Assembly: GCA_963766605.1 (NCBI GenBank)
Contig: CAVYAT010000007.1
Span: forward strand, 434,001 to 498,000
Origin: AC-49 sp963766605
Lineage (GTDB): Bacteria > Actinomycetota > Thermoleophilia > Solirubrobacterales > Solirubrobacteraceae
DNA: 64,000 bases
Reading direction: 5' to 3'
Part shown: one piece after another, positions 25,826 through 34,080 of the stretch
Numbering within the stretch: position 1 is the first letter of the stretch
Layout: every line of letters begins with the position of its first letter
The notes under the pieces: model-generated
Told to the model about the DNA's origin: nothing
What the model saw: only the letters and a program-made list of their open reading frames with translations
The model's database searches: none
Program-made: the position numbers and the translations under genes

Positions 25826-26340
25826 TCAAGCCCCCGCCGCACCACGTCGGCTACGTGGTCGACGACATCCCGGCGGCGGTCGACTGGGCCGTCGAGGTGC
25901 TCAGCGCCGGGCCGTTCTTCCTGATCGATCACCTGCCCTTCGACGAGGTCACGTACCTCGGCGGGCCCGCGGCCTATGACCACTCGTCGGCATTCGGCCA
26001 GTGGGGTTCGCTGAAGCTGGAACTCACGGTGGTCCACAGCGCGCAACCCGCCGGGCTCGCCGCCGCACTGGCCGGCCCGACGCCGCGCGTCGGGCATGTG
26101 GCATGGCTGGCCGCCGACCTCGATGCGCAGAGCGCGCGGTTGAGCGCCGCCGGCGTGCCGTGCTTTCACACCGGCGCCAGCGGCCCGGTGCGCGCGGCCT
26201 GGCACGACGCCCGCGCCGCGCTGGGCCACCACATCGAGGTACTCCAGGACTGCCCGGAGATTCAGGGGTTCTACGAGCTGATGCGCTCCAGCGCCCACGG
26301 CTGGGACGGCTCGGACCCGCTGCGCCCGGCGCCGCACTAG
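25822..26340 (+). CDS. VOC-superfamily (glyoxalase-like) protein
   Basis: The 172-residue protein starts 'PPPHHVGYVVDDIPAAVDWA', a typical first VOC module with a metal-ligand histidine. A second half ('RVGHVAWLAADLDAQSARL', ending 'LGHHIEVLQD') supplies His and Glu ligands. Members are glyoxalases, epimerases or extradiol dioxygenases. GTG 25822 overlaps the methyltransferase stop. The stop overlaps the tail of the convergent SDR by four bases. The substrate is unknown. Confidence 0.82.
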   Translation: MIKPPPHHVGYVVDDIPAAVDWAVEVLSAGPFFLIDHLPFDEVTYLGGPAAYDHSSAFGQWGSLKLELTVVHSAQPAGLAAALAGPTPRVGHVAWLAADLDAQSARLSAAGVPCFHTGASGPVRAAWHDARAALGHHIEVLQDCPEIQGFYELMRSSAHGWDGSDPLRPAPH

Positions 26341-27062
26341 AGGGTCACGAGCCCGCCGTCGACCCGGATCGCCTGGCCGGTGATCGCGCCCGCGTCGTCG
26401 GCGGTCAGAAAGGCCAGCGCCGCGGTCAGATCGCCGGGCGCCAGCGTGGCCGCCGTCGCCTGCCGCTCCCGCACCTCCGCGAACGCCGCCTCGGGCAGGT
26501 CATCGGCCGCGGCTGGCGTGCTGGTCAGCCCCGGGGCGAGCGCGTTGACCGTGATCCCGTCGCCGCCGAGCTCGACGGCCATTGCCCGCGTCAACCCGAG
26601 CAGCGCGCTCTTGCTCGTCACGTAGGTCGCGAAGCCCGGTCCCGGCACGCTCCAGACCGTGTTGGAGATGACGTTGACGATCCGCCCGAAGCCGCGCTGC
26701 GCCATGCCGGGCGCGAGCGCCTGGGCGAGCAGCAGCGGCGCCGTGACGTTGACCATGTGGACGGTGCGCCACGCGTCGAGGTCGATCTCGTCCAGCGGGG
26801 CGCGGTAGAGGTCGGCCGCGTTGTTGACGAGGATGTCGCACGGGCCGGCGTCGGACGCCAGCGCGGCGACGGCGTCGGGGTTGGCGAGATCGGCCGCCAG
26901 GGCGATCGCGTCACCACCCGCGGCGCGTACGGCGTCGGCGGTCTGGCGCGGCGCCGCGAGATCGGTCGCGATCACGCGCCGGCCCTCGGCGGCGAGCCGT
27001 AGCGCGAACGCTCGGCCGAGTCCGCCGGCCGCACCGGTCAGCAGCGCGACGCGGGCAATCAC
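26337..27062 (-). CDS. short-chain dehydrogenase/reductase (SDR)
   Basis: The 241-residue SDR has cofactor motif 'TGAAGGLGRAFAL', 'LVNNAAD', a canonical active site with Ser in 'ISNTVW' and Tyr-Lys in 'TYVTSKSALLG', and the C-terminal 'IRVDGGLVTL'. The start is GTG 27062, which overlaps the stop of the upstream SDR (GTGA). The longer frame runs through that gene and is rejected. It is the last gene of a VOC, SDR, SDR operon facing away from the FAD oxidase operon. Confidence 0.9.
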   Translation of the reverse strand: MIARVALLTGAAGGLGRAFALRLAAEGRRVIATDLAAPRQTADAVRAAGGDAIALAADLANPDAVAALASDAGPCDILVNNAADLYRAPLDEIDLDAWRTVHMVNVTAPLLLAQALAPGMAQRGFGRIVNVISNTVWSVPGPGFATYVTSKSALLGLTRAMAVELGGDGITVNALAPGLTSTPAAADDLPEAAFAEVRERQATAATLAPGDLTAALAFLTADDAGAITGQAIRVDGGLVTL

Positions 27063-27826
27063 GCGATCGCCGTGACGCCGCCGTCGACCGGGATGTTCGC
27101 GCCGTTGATGAACGAAGCGCCGTCGCCGGCCAGGAACACGGCGACGCTCGCGATGTCCTCGGGGCGCCCGACGCGCCGCGAGGGCAGGATCGCCGTCATC
27201 TCGGGGACGCCGGAGTCGGGGTCGTCGACGAAGCGCTGCGTCGCCGGCGTGCGGATCAGGCCGGGGGAGATCGCGTTGACACGAATCCCGTGCGCGGCTC
27301 CCGACACGCAGAGGTGCTTGGTCAGCGCGAGCACGCCGCCCTTGGCCGCCCCGTGGGCGCTCTGGTGCACGAACTGCGCGCCGCGCGTCGCCGAGACCGA
27401 CGCGACATTGAGCACGACCCCGCCGCCGCGGGAGATCAGGTGCGGCCATACCGCCCGCGTGCACAGGTAGACCAGGTGCAGCTCGTGGGTGATCGTGAAG
27501 TACCAGTCGTCGGGCGTCATCTCCTCGAAGGGGCCGACCCACTGCGCCGAGGCGTTGTTGAACAGGATGTCGACGCCGCCGTAGACATCGACGGCACGCC
27601 GCGCCCAGTCCTCGGCGCCCTCCGGCTGCGACAGGTCGACCGGCGCGAGGCTCTCCATCTCGCCGCCTGCCGCGCGGACGAGCCGTACCGTCTCGAGGTC
27701 GGCAGCACGCTGCACATCGCAGCCGACGATCCGCGCGCCGTGGGCGGCGAACGCCAGCGCCGATGCGCGGCCGATGCCGCCGGCCGTTCCGGTGATCAGC
27801 GCGACCCGACCGTCCAGCGAGCTCAT
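27059..27826 (-). CDS. SDR-family protein with His in place of the catalytic Tyr
   Basis: The 255-residue protein has all outer SDR features: 'ITGTAGGIGRASALAF' for NAD(P), 'ILFNNAS', 'LNVASVSA' with the catalytic serine, and 'NIPVDGGVTAIA' at the end. In the active-site position, where Tyr-x3-Lys is expected, the sequence is HGAAK: the DNA reads CAC where TAC would encode Tyr. Serine and lysine spacing is otherwise normal. The change may abolish or alter catalysis, or leave a binding or structural role. Its ATG overlaps the VOC gene's stop (27823-27826), and its stop overlaps the next SDR start. Confidence 0.88.
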   Translation of the reverse strand: MSSLDGRVALITGTAGGIGRASALAFAAHGARIVGCDVQRAADLETVRLVRAAGGEMESLAPVDLSQPEGAEDWARRAVDVYGGVDILFNNASAQWVGPFEEMTPDDWYFTITHELHLVYLCTRAVWPHLISRGGGVVLNVASVSATRGAQFVHQSAHGAAKGGVLALTKHLCVSGAAHGIRVNAISPGLIRTPATQRFVDDPDSGVPEMTAILPSRRVGRPEDIASVAVFLAGDGASFINGANIPVDGGVTAIA

Positions 27827-28245
27827 GGCCGCGGTGGGCGGATCAGCTCGATCAGGTTGCCGTCGGGGTCGCGCAGATAGGCCATCCGCGCGCCCGGCTG
27901 CGGCGCATCACGCGGGTCCCACACGACTTCCGCGCCGGCCGCGACGAGCTGGGCGCAGGCGGCCTCGAGATCCTCGACGCCGACCGCCCAGTGCCCGTAT
28001 CCCTGGCCGAGGACCGCCGCGGGCGGGTCGTCGTACGTGGCCGGCCGCGTCGAGCCGGCGCGCTCCAGCAGCTCGATGCATGCCCCGCCGGGGGTGGAGA
28101 GGATGACCCCGCGGATCCCGGGACCCGGGACCTCGAAGCGCGATCGCTCGGTCATCCCGAGCCCCTCCTCGTAGAAGCGCTGTGCGCGCTCGAGGTCGGG
28201 GACCGACAGCCCGATGTGCTGGAAGGAGGCCGATACTGCGCACAT
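27823..28245 (-). CDS. VOC-superfamily (glyoxalase-like) protein
   Basis: The 140-residue protein is a single VOC module pair. 'FQHIGLSVPDLERAQRFYEE' gives the first metal histidine, 'GGACIELLERAG' a glutamate, 'GYGHWAVGVEDLE' the second histidine, and 'LRDPDGNLIELIR' the last glutamate. All four expected metal ligands are visible, so it is likely an active metal enzyme such as a lyase, epimerase or dioxygenase. It starts the VOC, SDR, SDR operon and is divergent from the FAD oxidase across 48 bases. TATACG on its strand ends 11 bases before the ATG, which may indicate a nearly leaderless transcript. Confidence 0.87.
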   Translation of the reverse strand: MCAVSASFQHIGLSVPDLERAQRFYEEGLGMTERSRFEVPGPGIRGVILSTPGGACIELLERAGSTRPATYDDPPAAVLGQGYGHWAVGVEDLEAACAQLVAAGAEVVWDPRDAPQPGARMAYLRDPDGNLIELIRPPRP

Positions 28246-28258
28246 ATTGGCGAAACGT

Positions 28259-28267
28259 ATACAGTTT
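28259..28267 (+). promoter_or_regulatory. ATACAGTTT motif in the divergent VOC/FAD-oxidase spacer
   Basis: The 9-mer ATACAGTTT is identical to the half-site upstream of the FAH operon (minus strand, 17796-17788). A 7-of-9 variant, ATACGGTTA, lies at 33067-33075. Here it is embedded in AAAC-N7-GTTT around GTATAC, between two divergent catabolic operons. Confidence 0.4.
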
Positions 28268-28293
28268 GGCCGGCAGCCGCAACGAGGAGCGAG

Positions 28294-29679
28294 ATGTTCG
28301 AGGAGACCATCGCCTGGCGAGGCGAGGCGGGGTACGAAGAGGCGCGCGCCGGTCCGGTGTTCAACGCGCGGCGGCCCGACCGCCACCCGGCCGGGGTCGC
28401 CCGGCCCCGCACCGAGGACGAGGTGGTCGCCGCGGTCGCCGTCGCGCGCGCGAGAGGCCTGTCGATCACCGTGCGGGGCGGCGGGCACTCGTGGGCGGCG
28501 TGGGCGCTGCGCGACGACGCGCTGCTGATCGACCTCGGAGCGATGCGCGAGATCGAGCTCGACGAGGAGACCGGGATCGTCTCCGTGTCGCCCTCCGTGC
28601 GCGGCGGCGAGGAGCTCGCCCCACGGCTCGCCGCCCACGGCCGCATGTTCCCCGGCGGCCACTGCCCGAGCGTCGGGCTCGGCGGCTTCCTGCTCCAGGG
28701 CGGCCAGGGGTGGAACTGCCGCCGGCTGGGCTGGGCGTGCGAGTCGATTCGCGCCGTCGATGTCGTCACCGCCGACGCCGAACTCGTCCACGCGAGCGAG
28801 ACCGAGAACCCCGATCTGCTGTGGGCCGCGCGCGGCGCCGGGCCGGGCTTCTTCGGCGCCGTCACGCGCTTTCACCTCCAGACCTACCCCGCGCCGCAGG
28901 CGATGCGCCAGAGCAACCACATCTATTCGATGGATGCGTTCGACGACGTCATGACATGGGCCCACGAGGTCCTGCCGACCCTCGATCCGCTCGTCGAACC
29001 GGTGATCGCCGCCACCTTCGCGCCCCATCAGGCCGAGGAGTTCACCGGCGTGTCGGCCGACGAGCCGCTGCTCATCATTCACACCACGGTCATGGTCGAC
29101 GACCCCGACGAGGCCGCCGAGCTGCTCGCCCCGCTGGCCACATGCCCGGTCGTCGATCGGGCGCTGCTCCACGAGCCGTGCGCCCCGACGACGCTCGCCG
29201 ACGAGTACGCCACCCAGGACCTGATGAACCCGCGCGGCCGCCGCTACCTCGCCGACTGCATGTGGACCGACGCCCCGGCTGCCGCGCTCGCTCCGGTGCT
29301 CGAGCCGACGTTCGCCGGCCTGCCGACCCGGGAGTCGTTTGCCATCTGGTACGGGTGGGCGCCCCACCGCGCGGCGCTGCCCGACATGGCGTTCTCGCTG
29401 CAGGCCAACGTGTACTGCGCGATGTACACGGTCTGGGAGGACCGACGCGATGACGCGGCGATGCTCGCGTGGCTCGACGAGCAGATGCGCCGCTGGGAGA
29501 CCGTCTCCGAAGGCGTCTATCTCGGCGACACCGACCTGCGGCGGCGGCCCGATCGCTTCATGTCCGACGCCAACTTCGACCGGCTGGCGGCGTTGCGCGC
29601 GCGCCACGACCCCGACGGACGCTTCTGCTCCTACCACCTGCCCGACGGCATGACCCCGAACCGAAAGAGCCCGCGATGA
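28294..29679 (+). CDS. FAD-linked oxidase, berberine-bridge-enzyme family (probably bicovalent)
   Basis: The 461-residue oxidoreductase has the FAD-binding PCMH domain. 'TVRGGGHSW' contains His65 and 'GGHCPSVGLGG' contains Cys124. Their spacing matches the His/Cys pair that binds FAD at two points in berberine-bridge-type and sugar oxidases. The C-terminal BBE segment ('FDRLAALRARHDPDGRF') is present. Such enzymes oxidise alcohols, sugars or phenolic compounds with O2. ATG 28294 has a GAGGAGCGAG ribosome-binding site and excludes the upstream extension of the frame. There is no signal peptide. Its stop overlaps the bicupin start (ATGA), so oxidase and bicupin are co-translated. Confidence 0.88.
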   Translation: MFEETIAWRGEAGYEEARAGPVFNARRPDRHPAGVARPRTEDEVVAAVAVARARGLSITVRGGGHSWAAWALRDDALLIDLGAMREIELDEETGIVSVSPSVRGGEELAPRLAAHGRMFPGGHCPSVGLGGFLLQGGQGWNCRRLGWACESIRAVDVVTADAELVHASETENPDLLWAARGAGPGFFGAVTRFHLQTYPAPQAMRQSNHIYSMDAFDDVMTWAHEVLPTLDPLVEPVIAATFAPHQAEEFTGVSADEPLLIIHTTVMVDDPDEAAELLAPLATCPVVDRALLHEPCAPTTLADEYATQDLMNPRGRRYLADCMWTDAPAAALAPVLEPTFAGLPTRESFAIWYGWAPHRAALPDMAFSLQANVYCAMYTVWEDRRDDAAMLAWLDEQMRRWETVSEGVYLGDTDLRRRPDRFMSDANFDRLAALRARHDPDGRFCSYHLPDGMTPNRKSPR

Positions 29680-30689
29680 CCCTGCCCGAACGCTCCCCGG
29701 TGACCATGCTCCCCGGAGAGCCGCGCCCGTACGTGCTGCGCTCCGGCGACGGCCGCGCGCACCTACTCATCGACCAGGTCGGCCGCGTCATGGTCGGCGC
29801 CGAGGAGTCGCGCGATGCGCTGTCCTACACGGTGCTCGACGGCCCGGCCGGCGGGCCGATCCCGTTTCACTTCCACGATGCCGAGCACGACTTCTTCTTC
29901 TGCCATCGCGGGCAGGTCCAGGTCTGGGCCGGCGAGGAGAGCCGGATCATGAACGTCGGCGACTTCGCCAGCGTGCCGCCGAAGGTGCCCCACGCCTACC
30001 AGCTCCACGGCCACTACTCGGGCTTCACCGGGCCGATCACTCCGGGGGGTTGGGATCGCTTCTTCGACTTCTGCGGCATCCCGTACGACGGGCCGGGCTA
30101 TCCGGTCGATTTCCAACCGGTGCTGCCGCTGGAGAAGTTCTTCGAGGCCCAGGAGAAGTTCGCGATGACGTACGTCCCCGACCAGCCGTGGGCGCAGGCC
30201 ACGACCGCGCCCGACAACGCGTTGCCCGGGGCGCACGAGCCGTACTTCCTGCGCGCCGGCGAGGGCACGCGCCACGTCGCCGGCGGCCAGCTGCAGACGG
30301 TGATCTGCGGCACCGCCGAGTCGGGCGGCGCCGCGGCGATGGTCACGCTCGAGCTGTTTCAGGGCTCGGGCCTGCCGGCCCACGTCCACGAGCGCACCCA
30401 CGAGGTGATGCTCGTCCTCGACGGGCGGCTGACGGTGACGCTCGACGGCTCCGACCACGAACTGATCCGCGGCGACCTCGCGAGTATCCCATCGGGCACC
30501 GAGCATGCCTACCGCGGCGCGGCGCACTACACGAAGGTCCTGTGCTCGAGCGCCCCCGGTGGGCTCGAGCAGCTGCTGATCGCGACGGGCGCGGCGACCG
30601 AGCACCACATGCCGAGCCCCGACAATGCCGACCCTGACGTCGGCGCGCTGCGCGAAGCCACCGGCGATGTGGACGTGGCATTCGTATGA
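29676..30689 (+). CDS. bicupin, quercetin 2,3-dioxygenase-like
   Basis: The protein has 337 residues, the length I recall for Bacillus subtilis QdoI/YxaG. It contains two cupin domains. Domain one has His65, His67, Asp72 and His106 ('PFHFHDAEHD', 'PHAYQ'). Domain two has His236, His238, Glu243 and His277 ('AHVHERTHEV', 'EHAYR'). The spacing matches the quercetinase metal ligands, except that the first glutamate is Asp. Quercetinase opens the flavonol C-ring with O2, releasing CO and a depside ester. The gene is coupled by ATGA to the FAD oxidase before it and to a carboxylesterase after it, and an esterase would be the next step on the depside. Another bicupin activity cannot be excluded. Confidence 0.8.
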   Translation: MTLPERSPVTMLPGEPRPYVLRSGDGRAHLLIDQVGRVMVGAEESRDALSYTVLDGPAGGPIPFHFHDAEHDFFFCHRGQVQVWAGEESRIMNVGDFASVPPKVPHAYQLHGHYSGFTGPITPGGWDRFFDFCGIPYDGPGYPVDFQPVLPLEKFFEAQEKFAMTYVPDQPWAQATTAPDNALPGAHEPYFLRAGEGTRHVAGGQLQTVICGTAESGGAAAMVTLELFQGSGLPAHVHERTHEVMLVLDGRLTVTLDGSDHELIRGDLASIPSGTEHAYRGAAHYTKVLCSSAPGGLEQLLIATGAATEHHMPSPDNADPDVGALREATGDVDVAFV

Positions 30690-32131
30690 GCGACCCACTC
30701 GCCGTCGAGACGACGGCCGGCCGCGTCAGCGGCCACGCCGACGGCGCGGTGACCGCATTCCTGGGGATCCCGTACGCCGCGGCGCCGGTGGGCGCCTGGC
30801 GCTTCGCCGCGCCGCAGGCCCCGGTGCCCTGGACCGGTGTGCGATCGGGCGACGCGTTCGGGCCTGCCGCGCCGCAGCCCGATCGCCCGATCGGCGTCTG
30901 GTTTCACGGCCCGACCCCGGCCACCGACGAGGACTGCCTGTCGCTCAACGTGTGGACGCCCGGGGTCTCGGGCGACCCGGCGCGGCCGGTCATCGTCTGG
31001 ATCCACGGCGGCGGCTGGGCGCTGGGGTTCTCGGGTTCGCCGCTGTTCGCCGGCGCGCCGCTCGCCGTGGCGACCGACGCCGTCGTCGTCTCGATCAACT
31101 ACCGCCTCGGCTCGCTGGGCTGGCTGAACCACCCGGCGCTCGCGACCGGGCCTGGCGCGCCGGCCGCCAACTGGGGGCTCCAGGACATGGTCGCGGCGCT
31201 GTCCTGGGTGCGCGACAACGCCGTGGCGTTCGGCGGCGATCCCGATCGGGTCACGGTCTACGGGCAGTCGGCGGGTGCGGGAAGCGTGATGGCGCTGCTC
31301 GTCTCACCGCTCGCCGATGGATTGTTCGCGCGCGCGATCGCCCAGTCGCCGCCGGCCGGCGAGCTCGTCGTCCCCGCCGCCCGCGGCCACGCCTGGGCGC
31401 AGGCGCTGAGCGCCGAGCTTGGCGGCGCCACCGAGCCGATCGACTTCGACGCGCTGCGTGGCGCCCCGGCGGGGACGATCGTCGCCGCCCACGAGGCGCT
31501 GCTCGCGACGCCCGAGTTCCGCGGCACGCGTGGCGGCGCGATGCCGGTGGTCGACGAGGCGACGCTGCCGATCGATCCGCGCCGCGTGCCAACGGCGCGC
31601 CCCGAGATCCCGGTGCTCATCGGCACGACGGCCGACGAGGCGACGTTTCTGTTCCGTGCGGCCGGGCGCAACGTCGAGCCCGACGACGACACCCTGCGCG
31701 CGATGGTCGCCCACCTGCCAGATGTCGCAGGCGACGAGGCGGCCGAAGCGTTGATCGCCGACGTGCGAGCGCAGGGCGAGGACGACAACGGCGACATCCT
31801 CTGCGCGCTGGCCACGCGCCAGCTGTTCGAGGCGCCGGTCACCGAGTGGGCGGCTGCGCGCGCGGGGGCGGGGGGCGAGGTCTTCCCCTATCGCGTCGAG
31901 CACCGCGGCCCGGACCCACGCCTGCGAGCGACGCACACGATCGACATCTCGCTCGTGTTCGGCACCTTCGACAGCGAAGTCGGGCGCCGCGTGGCCGGCG
32001 ACGGGCCCGATGTCGCCCGGGTGTCGGCGGCGATGAGCGGCGCCTGGCGCGCGTTCGTCCACGGTGAGGCGCCGTGGCGCGCGGGCGAGCTCGAGCGCTT
32101 CGGCGCGGACCCGGCCGTCAGCCCGGGGTGA
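30686..32131 (+). CDS. type-B carboxylesterase
   Basis: The 481-residue esterase has 'FLGIPYAAAPVG', oxyanion motif 'WIHGGGWALG', nucleophile Ser195 in 'VYGQSAGAGS', and the C-terminal His region 'ATHTIDISLVFG'. It is cytoplasmic by lack of a signal peptide. The ATG overlaps the bicupin stop (30686-30689), so it is the third gene of a coupled oxidase, bicupin, esterase set. In that setting a phenolic-ester (depside) substrate is plausible. Its last 14 bases overlap the tail of the convergent flavodoxin-like gene. Confidence 0.92.
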   Translation: MSDPLAVETTAGRVSGHADGAVTAFLGIPYAAAPVGAWRFAAPQAPVPWTGVRSGDAFGPAAPQPDRPIGVWFHGPTPATDEDCLSLNVWTPGVSGDPARPVIVWIHGGGWALGFSGSPLFAGAPLAVATDAVVVSINYRLGSLGWLNHPALATGPGAPAANWGLQDMVAALSWVRDNAVAFGGDPDRVTVYGQSAGAGSVMALLVSPLADGLFARAIAQSPPAGELVVPAARGHAWAQALSAELGGATEPIDFDALRGAPAGTIVAAHEALLATPEFRGTRGGAMPVVDEATLPIDPRRVPTARPEIPVLIGTTADEATFLFRAAGRNVEPDDDTLRAMVAHLPDVAGDEAAEALIADVRAQGEDDNGDILCALATRQLFEAPVTEWAAARAGAGGEVFPYRVEHRGPDPRLRATHTIDISLVFGTFDSEVGRRVAGDGPDVARVSAAMSGAWRAFVHGEAPWRAGELERFGADPAVSPG

Positions 32132-33032
32132 CGCGGCGATCCCAGGCGGCGAACGGGGCGGCGCCGGCCGCGATCTCGTCCGCCCGCGCGGCGTGGGCGC
32201 CGGCGGTCTGCACCACCTCGCGGATGTGGGCGCGCTTCTCGGCCATCGCGATCACCGAAGCCTCGAGTCCCTCGGGCGAGAACGTGACGGTCACCGTGCC
32301 GTCGACGACCTCGAAGCGCCCCTCGGCGCCGCAGCTCGCGCATTCGGCGACCTCGCCGCGGATCGCGATCACGCTGAGGTGACACAACGGGCACAGGCCC
32401 GGCTCGCCCTTGTACTCGACATCATCGAAGTCGCGCCCGAGCTGGGCGGCGACGTTGCGCCCGAGCCGCCGGGCGCGCTCGATCGCCTCCGGGTCCAGCA
32501 CGATCGAGGCCGGCGTCCCAGCGCCCTGGAAGCACACCTGGTCGACGACGCCGTTGCGCATCGAGATCGTCAGCGTGTGCATCAGCGGCAGCGCGAGCGT
32601 CGTCCACTGGTCGGTGAGCGATCCGCCGACGGCGATCAGGCCGGCGACGCGGCCGCGCAGCACACGCTCGTCGGGCTCGAACGGGACGGGGCTCGGCTGG
32701 CCCGCCGCGCGCAGCGCGAGCAGGAACTCGATGAAGCCGGGGTCCGCGTTGGGGCCGAAGACGCGGTCGGTGAGCAGCCGCAGCTTGCCCGCGCTCGTGC
32801 GCGAGTAGATCGGCGAGCTGTAGATGATCCCGTCGGCGGCCATGACCTGCTCGAAGAACCACGGGCAGTCGTCGGGCTCGTCGGTGATGAACGGCCCCGT
32901 CGGGATCGCCATGTCGTCGAGACGCAGCAGCGACACTTCGTGGCCGAGCGCCTCGGCCTCCATGAGCGCCGCCTTGAGCAGGATCTCCGCGCTGCCGTCC
33001 GCGGCTCCCGCGGACACCCCGAGCACCTTCAT
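32118..33032 (-). CDS. flavodoxin-like NAD(P)H:FMN reductase with C-terminal zinc ribbon
   Basis: The 304-residue protein has a flavodoxin-like fold ('KVLGVSAGAADGSAEILLKAAL', 'IIYSSPIYSRTSAGKLRLLTDR'), as in NADPH-dependent FMN reductases. After about residue 205 comes an unusual tail with Cys214, Cys217, Cys231 and Cys234 (CPLC and CASC, 13 residues apart), which looks like a zinc ribbon. It could supply reduced flavin or electrons to oxygenases of the island. The gene is divergent from the HbpS/GlcG-like gene. Its upstream region shares the ATACGGTTA variant of the island motif. Confidence 0.78.
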   Translation of the reverse strand: MKVLGVSAGAADGSAEILLKAALMEAEALGHEVSLLRLDDMAIPTGPFITDEPDDCPWFFEQVMAADGIIYSSPIYSRTSAGKLRLLTDRVFGPNADPGFIEFLLALRAAGQPSPVPFEPDERVLRGRVAGLIAVGGSLTDQWTTLALPLMHTLTISMRNGVVDQVCFQGAGTPASIVLDPEAIERARRLGRNVAAQLGRDFDDVEYKGEPGLCPLCHLSVIAIRGEVAECASCGAEGRFEVVDGTVTVTFSPEGLEASVIAMAEKRAHIREVVQTAGAHAARADEIAAGAAPFAAWDRRVTPG

Positions 33033-33066
33033 CGCCTCACCTCACGTACGCACCTTGGCAAAGAGC

Positions 33067-33075
33067 ATACGGTTA
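33067..33075 (+). promoter_or_regulatory. ATACGGTTA, variant of the shared island motif
   Basis: The sequence lies between the divergent flavodoxin-like and HbpS/GlcG-like genes, 27 bases before the GTG start of the latter. It matches ATACAGTTT (17788-17796 on the minus strand and 28259-28267 on the plus strand) at 7 of 9 positions, with similar flanks (GCATAC, GCC). Confidence 0.3.
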
Positions 33076-33102
33076 GCCGTCACACCGACCGCGGGGAGTG
33101 CC

Positions 33103-34074
33103 GTGCCGACATCTGATCTGTCCCTTGAGCAGGCCCGTGCGCTGATCGTGCGCGGCATCGACAAGGCCGAGGAGCTCCGGGCCCGCGGGGCGATCGTCGT
33201 GATCGGGGCCAGCGGCGCGCTGATCTCCGGCTCGCGCATGGACCACGGTGGGGCCGGTGGCTTCGCGCGTGCGCGTTCCAAGGCGTGGATCGCCGCGACC
33301 CAGCAGCTCCCGAGCGTCGTGCACCTGCAGCGCATGCAGATGATCGCTCCGCAGATGGCCAGCGGCTTCACGGTGCTGTCGCCCGAGGCGATGTTTCCCG
33401 GCGCCGGCGGGATGCCGATCCGCGAGGGCGGAGTCGTCATCGCCGGCATCGCCGCCTCCGGGGCGGGCATCGGGCCATTCGTCGACTACCCTGGCTCCGA
33501 GCCCCAGCGGCTGATCGCCGACGGTCAGCCGGCCAACGCCGAGGACCTGCTCGTGCACTACGCGATCGACGCGCCCTACGTCGGCCAGCACGGCGACGAC
33601 TACGCGCGCTGGACGACCGCGTTCGGCGCGTGGCCCGCCGATCCGGCGTCCGGTACCGGCATGGCGCAGCCCCCGCCCGCGAGCGAGCAGCACGAGCTCG
33701 GCTGGGCGATCGAGATCGTCGACCGTGCGTTGGACGAGGCGCGCCGTCGCGACCTGACGATCACCGTCGCGGTCGTCGACCGCGGCGGTGACCCGATCCA
33801 GATCGACACGCTGGACGGCGCACCGAGCGCCGCGGTGTACGTCGCGCAGGCGACCGCTGCGGCAGCCGCGACGTTCCAGGTTCCCAGCGGCGAGCTCGCC
33901 GAGACCTACCCCGGGGCGCTGCTCGATCAAGTCGCCGCGACGCTGCCGTTCGCGATCCTGGGCGTGGACGGGGGCCTGCCGCTCCAGCGCGACGGCGCGG
34001 TCGTCGCCGCCGTGGGCATCGGCGGCGTGGCGCCGGCCGTGGCCGCCGAGATCGCCGCCGTCGCTGTGGGCTGA
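33103..34074 (+). CDS. duplicated HbpS/GlcG-like (DUF336) protein
   Basis: The 323-residue protein has two HbpS/GlcG-like domains. The first is at about residues 1-145 ('LSLEQARALIVRGIDKAEEL', 'GASGALISGSRMDHG'). The second is at about 195-323 ('LGWAIEIVDRALDEARRRDL', 'VAVVDRGGDPIQIDTLDGAP', 'LPLQRDGAVVAAVGIGG'). Single-domain relatives bind haem or accompany glycolate and diol metabolism. GTG 33103 with GGGGAG upstream was chosen over the longer frame, which would run through the divergent promoter. It is followed after six bases by a ketopantoate-reductase-like gene. Its exact role is not known. Confidence 0.75.
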   Translation: MPTSDLSLEQARALIVRGIDKAEELRARGAIVVIGASGALISGSRMDHGGAGGFARARSKAWIAATQQLPSVVHLQRMQMIAPQMASGFTVLSPEAMFPGAGGMPIREGGVVIAGIAASGAGIGPFVDYPGSEPQRLIADGQPANAEDLLVHYAIDAPYVGQHGDDYARWTTAFGAWPADPASGTGMAQPPPASEQHELGWAIEIVDRALDEARRRDLTITVAVVDRGGDPIQIDTLDGAPSAAVYVAQATAAAAATFQVPSGELAETYPGALLDQVAATLPFAILGVDGGLPLQRDGAVVAAVGIGGVAPAVAAEIAAVAVG

Positions 34075-34080
34075 GCGCAG

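Noticed and set aside
27823..29637. 604-codon minus-strand frame joined to the VOC gene
   Set aside because: Only its last 140 codons are VOC-like. The rest is antisense to the FAD oxidase, and ATG 28245 is the sensible start.
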